Shown one piece after another: positions 57,403-64,000 of a DNA stretch of 64,000 nt. The stretch is from Hofstenia miamia (Eukaryota; Xenacoelomorpha; Acoela): assembly GCA_004352715.1 (NCBI GenBank), contig SCFE01000034.1, forward strand, positions 1,087,310 to 1,151,309. Reading direction: 5' to 3'. The number at the start of each line of letters is the position of its first letter. The first letter of the stretch is position 1. Position numbers and translations under genes: made by a program. The notes beneath the pieces are model-generated. The model had not been told where the DNA came from and searched no databases. It was given only the letters and a program-made list of their open reading frames with translations.

Positions 57403-58690
57403 GCTAGAAAGAAACTAATATAATGTATATGTACATGTACATCAATTGGCTACCAATATATAATGAGTTATCCCAAGTGTCAGTTTGAACTTCCTAACAA
57501 GTTAAATAATCACGATTAGATTGCAAATAAACTTTCAATATTTTTTTAAAATAATTATCTTCAACTCTTAGAACGTCATTTCTATAATATGTTTTCACAT
57601 CGTCATTTATTTGAATATTAGCTTCGTCATTTCAAAATGCCCGTAATAAAAGCAGCTTTATCTTTCTTGGTTTGTAGGATTTCACTGTTTTGAAAAAAAC
57701 TCTACTCGATTCAGCTTATCAGTCTTGCAGAAAGTTTTGCCATTTTTGTAAAATAAATTCCTGTAACATCTATAGATGTAATAATTATAGAAAATTTTAC
57801 CAAGAAATAACATATGCAAAGGAAAATAAAATGATGTAGATAAGCTTCTAAATTTTGCCAAATACAAGTCGAACACTAAATTTTGAAAAATGTCGTCATT
57901 CAGTTTTAATAAAGAGTAAGAATAATTTTATGAATGGAGAGAAGACATTTTATAGTGAAATAAATACTATAGGTTTACACTTTTCAGGAATAATGCAAGG
58001 CTTATCTTATCTTAAAGTAAATTCTGTAAGTTACCATCAAATTTGCTCATATATGTGTGATGGATAAGTAGACCCTCCGGCAATGTGGGTTATATGTAAT
58101 TAAAAATTTAACCATAAAGTATATATATATATATATACGCTTTGACTATATGCTACACAGGTGAGATTGGCATTGATATAGTGATTTTTGTCGAATATGT
58201 CATTTTAAAAGTTTTTGAAAAACAACTATAACATATGTATAATTAATTTGTCAAAAAATTCGTTTTTAGCTCTTAATTTTGTGAATATATTTGAGCTATG
58301 TTCATGCATCAATGGCAGACATTATGCGTTGATCCCAGCTCTTTTGATACAGCGGCGCACTGTCTTTTCCTTGCTCACTATTGAAGCATACGAGCTTGTG
58401 GCTGTGGAGGAATGGAAGCTTCGTAGTTCAAGATTTTCTGATCTTTAGGCTGAGTACAGAATGTCTAAAATTGTCAAATTTTAAAACCTTCTAGCGTTTT
58501 TAATAATTTTGTAAAGAAACAATATTTCATGAATTCATAATTGTGGAATGATATTTCCCAATAATTGTTACATGTGACAAAGCCTAGATTTTGCTAAGTT
58601 GTTGAAATTTAAGTTATTATACTGATTTACTACATACATTCAATGTGAAAACAATTATCTATACTGGAAAAAGAAAGGCATTTATTATCA
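56400..58690. other. Unannotated stretch with a TA run
   Basis: TA run at 57348-57398 and a shorter one near 58121-58136. A GC-richer patch at 56700-56860 (ACGTGTTCCGGACCGGGAG) is unassigned. The right end of the P-type element should be near 56400-56550 but was not identified. Small frames at 57855-58067 and 58215-58448 are unassigned. Confidence 0.3.
57348..57398. repeat. (TA)n microsatellite
   Basis: A perfect alternating TA run of about 50 bases. Confidence 0.95.
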
Positions 58691-58692
58691 TC

Positions 58693-58697
58693 ATCTC

Positions 58698-58774
<77 letters not shown>
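58693..58774. repeat. Compound (CT)n-(TA)n microsatellite
   Basis: A CT run (58693-58733, one CCC break) passes directly into a TA run ending at 58774. Confidence 0.95.
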
Positions 58775-58777
<3 letters not shown>

Positions 58778-59964
58778 TATATGGAAAATTCAAAAAGCCC
58801 GAAATTTAGGCTTTTGAATTGTCATCTAAATTTTGCTGTTTGGCGAATTATAATATTAATATCTTCTAAGAAATGAAATGTTCATTACAATATGAGTTTA
58901 ATTGGGCACAGGCACTGCATGCTTTCAAGATTCATTACAAAATATTTAGTGCTTTTTTCCAAATATTGCTAAAAAGTCAAAATTGCGAGATTTTAAGTTT
59001 CCCAAATATCTTTTAGAAACACATTTCTGATACGCATGAAGAAAATTACTTCAAATTATAATAATTATTAGATTAGGCAAATTCACACTATTTAGATGAG
59101 CTTATATAATATATTAATGTGCTTTTCTTTAAATATTTGATGCATTTGAACCATTTACTCTTAACCATTAGTTTGGGGGAAAATGGTTCTCCATTAATTA
59201 CAAATAAAATTCATCTACTACTTCTGTGTTTAACATTTTGCTAATGTTTTCATAATGTTTGTTCTAGTAGTCAGTATAAATCCAAACTTTTTTTAACATA
59301 AGTTTGTTAATGATATATTTATCAATACAAAACACATTGCAAATGAAATTTGTAATAGGATGCATTTAATATTAAATAAATACGAACTTTTTCTGGATAT
59401 GCAAAATGTATAGTTTTGTTTACGAGATTCCGCCTTGATACACATTAATGAAGCATCCTTAGACTTCACTATAATTACTGGCAATCGTATCTATGCAAAT
59501 GTGAGATGTTTATATCCCAAATGAGTTTAGTAAACACGTTCTTATTCTTAACTTTAAAACATGTAAGAAAATATTTTGAATTAAGAAGAGATTAAACATT
59601 CAAAATTACAATCACCAGTTATACCTAACTGTGTTTCGGAAGGCTACAAGCAATTTATCAACTTATATATCCTAATCATCTTACTATGCATTCCCAAAAA
59701 TGTTGACGCACGCAAAATCCATCTTTTTCTTGTTTAAACAAATCTGTAATAAAATCATCAATTTAGAAGAAATTTGGTTGATTTTTTATAAAATAATTGA
59801 ACTTTTTTAATTGCTCTATGCTTAAAACCATTTATTACCATATTCTGTATAAAACACAATTTTTGTACATTGAACTAGAAATGAAGGCTTAATCCTTGAA
59901 TTCAATGCGATTGAAATCAACAATGTCGTTTTTCAAACAATATTTATTTTACATTGTTAAATAT
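58775..59964. other. Unannotated AT-rich stretch
   Basis: No gene or element is recognised. Confidence 0.35.
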
Positions 59965-59972
59965 ATAATAAT

Positions 59973-61136
59973 TAGTGCTGGATCCTTTCGGGTTAATCCG
60001 GTCCGGTCTGGTTAAAGCCGGTTATTCTGCAAGAGCCGGTTAATCAGGTTAAAATCCGGTTAAGTAATTCTATCCCTGATTTTCAAAATTTTTTTATTAC
60101 AATGATATTGGTATTACAAAACAATAGAAACAGTAGTAGAAACTAGTGTTCTGCGGCCATGGCTTAGCCATTAGCAAGCTGTAGCCATGACCAACGGTCA
60201 GCTACTGTGAAACAGCCACAGCTAACGGTCGGCTGCGGCAAAGATTTTGTCTTGCGGCCAAAGTCATTTCTAAACATTATGATGAACAATTTACTTCCAT
60301 TATTTGTGTTTTTGTTTTTAAAACTTTGTCATTTTGACCATTTTCTTTAATTGTTCGAGCTATGAGCATTTTGTAATAGTTCAATTGACAATTGCTGTAT
60401 TTCGCTTAGTAGTAGCAAAAAGCGCGCAAAAAAAATCACGGTCTCGGCCTGCCGCGGCTAAAGCATTACGGCCGGCTACGGCCAAAGACTTACACCCAAC
60501 GGCCGGTTGAGGTCAAAATTTATATTCCACGGCCGGCTACGGCCAAGAAAATTACTTTGGCCGCAGAACTCTAACAAAGACTCCAATTGTAATTCTAATC
60601 CTACTCGACATTTTCGCCTTTCAAATTCTAGAATTGCAACAATGCATGTACTATTTTAGAACATATCAAATTTGTGTTAAAAGGATGCATAAATTTCAAT
60701 TCCAACACGATTATTTTCCGCTTGTTGTTGCTATTGAAATTCATTTCATTTATAAAGTTCTAAATTTAATATTTAATCCTTATATATCAACACCATTTTA
60801 AGTATAAACACATAAGTTGTCTTCATTAAATTTTCGTAGACTATGATCATTCTCAATAATGCTTACTTCATAATGTGGATACATGAATAGTATAGTCTAT
60901 TAAGAGACGAGATATATGCCTTAAAATTCCTTGAAATTTTAAAATAGGTATATCATGCAGAAGAGGATATTATTAACGATAGGATATTGAATATAAATTG
61001 GATGTTAACACATAGGAATAGACCAATTTGATTTTGAAATATAGGAATTTTTAAGTATCCGGTTAAAATCCGGTTATGTTAAGAAGCAATCCAGTCCGGT
61101 TAATCCGGTTAAAGTATGTTGGGACGCACAGCACTA
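59973..61136. mobile_element. hAT-like element with CCGGTTAA subterminal repeats (1,164 bp)
   Basis: The left end is TAGTGCTGGATCC and the inverted right end TAGTGCTGTGCGTCC. Flanking 8-mers ATAATAAT and CTAATAAC match at 6 of 8. Both ends contain several copies of GGTTAATCCGGT/CCGGTTAAAATCCGG in the same orientation, probable transposase-binding sites. No transposase frame. The middle contains a second, smaller element (60144-60573). Confidence 0.6.
60144..60573. mobile_element. Nested GC-rich hAT-like MITE (430 bp)
   Basis: The left end is TAGTGTTCTGCGGCCA and the inverted right end TAGAGTTCTGCGGCCA. Subterminal regions carry repeated CGGCCGGCTACGGCCA-type words (three at the right, weaker at the left), making a GC-rich island in AT-rich DNA. 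No coding content. Flanking 8-mers do not match well, so the target duplication is eroded or the ends are slightly misplaced. Confidence 0.55.
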
Positions 61137-61545
61137 CTAATAACAACGTTTTCAATTACATAATCTCACAACTGTGTGAACAATAATTGAAATATAATGT
61201 CTAAAGATAAATTAGCAGAGAACTTTGTTCTTTTAGACATCAATAATTTTTAAATGATCATTTTTGCAAAGATAGATAATGATACAGCACTTCACACGAG
61301 TTTTTTCTTTAGAACATATTTGAGATTTTCTAATAAATCATCTAAACTTAAAATTGTACGAAAGTACTTTGCAGTGCAGAATTCAAACTATGAGTTTCTA
61401 TTTTGTGCTCCTATCGGAATAGAATTCTGGCTGCACGTATATATTTGAGTGAAATTAATTTAATAACTGGAGTAATAATAAATTTACTTAATTTTGTAAT
61501 TCAAAATTACTTTCAAGAATTGTTTAGATTTCTTCTGATTAAACA
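61137..61545 (+). other. Upstream of the divergent 7TM receptor
   Basis: Likely promoter and 5' untranslated region. No distinct motif can be singled out. Confidence 0.35.
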
Positions 61546-62664
61546 ATGATTCATCTTTTTATAGCAGATTTCTTCAAGGAAGTACCTAGGACTTCAATAA
61601 ATTATATTAACAACAATTTTTATTCGATGCGTGATAACATACTAGCTATATTTAACAATATCTTTTACTTATCTGGAAGTTTTGCGATGGTTACACATCT
61701 CCTCATAATTATTACGTTTTTGAGATTTGGGAAGAAGGTATCATTTAAAACCGAAATTGGACATGATCGCAGTTGTGTTGTTTACATGATATTACTATCT
61801 TGTGCTGAATTCTCCATTGGCTTTATAAGTATATTTCTGCCACATGTTTACAGTTATGTGCATGGTAATCGTGAGATTGAGATGTACTTTGATGCAGAAA
61901 ATGCGTTTATCAATTTTTTATTAAAGATATGGAATTGTAGAGTCTATTATTTTGTAGTTTTTTATAAAATTGCACTATACCTTCAATTTTTTTCTACATT
62001 GCTATTGGCTTGGGATAGGCACATATTCTATAAGGATGTTCGTTACTATTACTCAGGAAGATCTTCTATAACTACTAAGCCTTGGAAGTGCTGCTTAACA
62101 GCCGTTTGGATAGCTTCAATATTAGGACTCTTTCAAAGCCTTTTGCTCCAGACTTCATTTAGATATTGTGTTCAGATGTCTGTTGACAGAGATGAACAAG
62201 CACAGTTGGACATGTTGAATAATGTGTTCATAAAAATGGAGCTCATTGATACAATAATCTTTCTAGTCAGCCTGATTACAATATTTAAACAGTACCAGAC
62301 AATTCAATATAAAACTAAGTACCCTCCAAACCTCATAGCTGTGCAGAAGGTTATGTACAATGTTCTTAGAAGAAATCTCCAGAGTGATAAACATGAAGCA
62401 GACGATAAATTGAAGAATATCAGTGATATGAATGCCTTGAAAGGTTACTTTTCAAACTTCGTGATTTTCTGCATCTCAACCCCCCTAATGTTTATTCTTT
62501 CTGGAGTTGAAGTATGTTACATGAAGCTATCAGGATCTTTAATTAGAGAGCCCATTGAGTTTTTCGTCTTCCAGTTGTTTATTTATCTCTCAATACTAAT
62601 GAAATTCATACAACCTACTTTCACCATTTTCATTTATTGGAAAACTCAACCTTGCTTCAGGTAA
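61546..62664 (+). CDS. Divergent seven-helix receptor (class A-like)
   Basis: An intronless frame of 372 residues with seven hydrophobic segments: about 36-59, 76-103, 128-156, 181-202, 230-248, 300-325 and 336-364. Class A traits are Cys131 at helix 3 and Cys208 in loop 2 (a possible disulfide), WDRH at 156-159 in place of DRY, Trp188 in helix 4, a long basic third inner loop (KQYQTIQYKTKYP to residue 299) and Pro357 in helix 7 within QPTFTIFIYW instead of NPxxY. It is unrelated in detail to the two receptors on the minus strand. The missing Arg-Tyr and NPxxY signatures suggest a fast-evolving chemosensory-type or orphan receptor. The first Met (61546) is used; Met27 (SMRDN) is an alternative start just before helix 1. 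AATAAA signals near 62709-62750 could end the transcript. Confidence 0.75.
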   Translation: MIHLFIADFFKEVPRTSINYINNNFYSMRDNILAIFNNIFYLSGSFAMVTHLLIIITFLRFGKKVSFKTEIGHDRSCVVYMILLSCAEFSIGFISIFLPHVYSYVHGNREIEMYFDAENAFINFLLKIWNCRVYYFVVFYKIALYLQFFSTLLLAWDRHIFYKDVRYYYSGRSSITTKPWKCCLTAVWIASILGLFQSLLLQTSFRYCVQMSVDRDEQAQLDMLNNVFIKMELIDTIIFLVSLITIFKQYQTIQYKTKYPPNLIAVQKVMYNVLRRNLQSDKHEADDKLKNISDMNALKGYFSNFVIFCISTPLMFILSGVEVCYMKLSGSLIREPIEFFVFQLFIYLSILMKFIQPTFTIFIYWKTQPCFR

Positions 62665-64000
62665 ATATTTATTATCTTCAGTTCCTTCATTTTGCTTACA
62701 TTTTTCAAAATAAATACATTTATATTTGTCCTTTTTTGGACGAAATAAATAAATTTACAGATATTTTTCTGCGCTTTCATGCCTTTTAATTTAAAGATTG
62801 GTAATAAACATCATACAATAAAACAGTTTACATGCAATTTTATTTGAACCTTATACATGCATGTTGGAGTGGAATTAGAAGTGAGTCAACATATCCGTTT
62901 CCAATGTTAAATTCCTAGTGAAGAGTGGTAATTAGTGGCAAGCCAGGTCAGGATTCCTGGCCAGATTAGGATTATGTCACGTTTGTAGAGTCAAAAATAA
63001 GGTCGAAAAAGGATCAAAATCAGGTTTGTCAGAGCCCATGGTGTTTGATCAGTTTGATGCCATTTAGTTTACTTAGATGGAAAGCACCTATTAAACTAAG
63101 TGTGGTCTAGCAACAATACCTTGTTTTACTGCTTTCCTTCATTACATATGATATATGTGTCACAGACTGGAGTGGTACAACAAAAATTAATGCCTAAGAT
63201 AACAGTATGTAATTAATTATCCTACCTATGAAATTGCAATGCAAAACTTGTTTTGATTTATGTTTGGTTTTCAGCTAATGACAGGGTCAACCTGTTTACT
63301 AAATGAAAAGCTTATGTCCACTTATCTCTAAATTGTAGCTGTATTACAGCTGGCATTTATATCAAGATAACGTAAATGATATCAAGATGTTACAATGGTT
63401 GCAAGACTGGGTATAATTTTAAAAAAATTATTCACATAGAATAAGTTCTTTTGGAATATGTTAATGCCTAAAACAGATGTTTGCATTGTTAGGGTTAGCA
63501 ATATAGTGTAAACAAAAAGAGGAATAAAATTTGAGAAGAGGAAGATATTGCTTTTATATAATTCATTTCCTCGATGGACATCAGGATTAAACATGCTTAA
63601 ATCAGGTCAGGTTTGATATTGAAGCAGGTCTATAATACATAGATAGTTAGAATGTTCAATCTGTGCTTCATTAAAATAGCACATAAAGTCCTTAGTATGT
63701 TTCTTTCAACAATTGCTGTACCATATTTCAAAATCTTCAGTAAAAATATATTTGTTAATGTTATTGCACCGTTATTCATATCATTAGTCTAAGTTCACCA
63801 GGAGTAAGCAGGTGCAACTGTTCTTTCCCTGAGTAATATAACTTCGGATTTTGAAACAATAGGTGCCGTATAGCAGATTCATCCCCACTGCCTCTTACCA
63901 ACAACACCACTGCTTAATAAGTGGCGCCGGAAGTGGGGTGACAGGAGTAGCAAATGAACAGTTGCTTCTTTGTTTCTATGTTTATGTGAGTAAATATAGC
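62665..64000. other. Downstream of the divergent receptor
   Basis: Contains candidate poly(A) signals just after the receptor. Scattered AGGTCAGG/CAGGTCAGGTTTG words (62960-63010, 63604-63625) and a GC-richer patch at 63870-63945 are unassigned. No gene is recognised. Confidence 0.35.

Noticed and set aside
58215-58448. Plus-strand frame with INGRHYALIPALLIQRR
   Set aside because: Slight likeness to the central part of MULE-type transposases, but no catalytic residues or neighbouring domains to support it.
1-64000. tRNA genes, rRNA genes, CRISPR arrays, operon structure
   Set aside because: No cloverleaf with GGTTCGA-type T-arm, no rRNA-like GC-rich conserved block and no regularly spaced repeats were seen. 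The window is eukaryotic, and the TA runs are ordinary microsatellites.

Overview
The window looks like nuclear DNA of an AT-rich (about 70% A+T by eye) invertebrate animal. It has a clear class A GPCR pair, a third seven-helix receptor, and a calcium-sensor gene split by a 3.7-kb GT-AG intron. The rest is mostly decayed animal-type transposons (CR1/L2-like LINEs, Penelope-like, Tc1/mariner, hAT and P/THAP elements) and long (TA)n runs. The mix would suit a cnidarian such as a hydrozoan, but nothing here fixes the taxon. There are six N gaps and six single-N contig joins, several flanked by near-identical repeats, so parts of the layout are assembly-dependent.

Layout. 0-4.7 kb: GPCR A on the minus strand. 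4.7-16.9 kb: a small hAT-like element, LINE debris, two tandem copies of one LINE with ORF1, endonuclease and reverse transcriptase remains, an older LINE, and Penelope-like element A followed by a hammerhead-ribozyme-like motif. 18.4-19.1 kb: a hAT-like element with near-perfect 8-bp target duplications. 20.8-25 kb: LINE fragments and a Penelope-LINE unit (B) on the minus strand, again with a hammerhead-like motif. 25-30 kb: mostly unrecognised, with short LINE relics. 30.8-31.7 kb: GPCR B, a close paralogue of A. 32.6-36.2 kb: a mariner transposase relic and a 1,379-bp doubled block.

38.3-42.5 kb: a two-exon EF-hand gene. Its intron holds a Tc1 element with long inverted repeats, and that element holds a LINE. 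45.8-46.0 kb: a small cysteine-rich open frame. 46.5-51.0 kb: a hAT-type insertion with a perfect 8-bp target duplication that contains a Penelope-LINE-Penelope stack, the inverted counterpart of unit B. 52.4-56.4 kb: a P-element-like (THAP) transposase pseudogene split by a Tc1/IS630-like element with its own decayed transposase. 60.0-61.1 kb: two nested hAT-like elements with GC-rich repeated ends. 61.5-62.7 kb: a divergent seven-helix receptor on the plus strand.

The host genes do not form an operon or evident pathway: three receptors and one Ca2+ sensor. The strongest unusual signals are the hammerhead-like motifs tied to Penelope elements, one with a self-complementary stem III and a GUC cleavage triplet, and the multi-level nesting that can be ordered in time from terminal repeats and target duplications.
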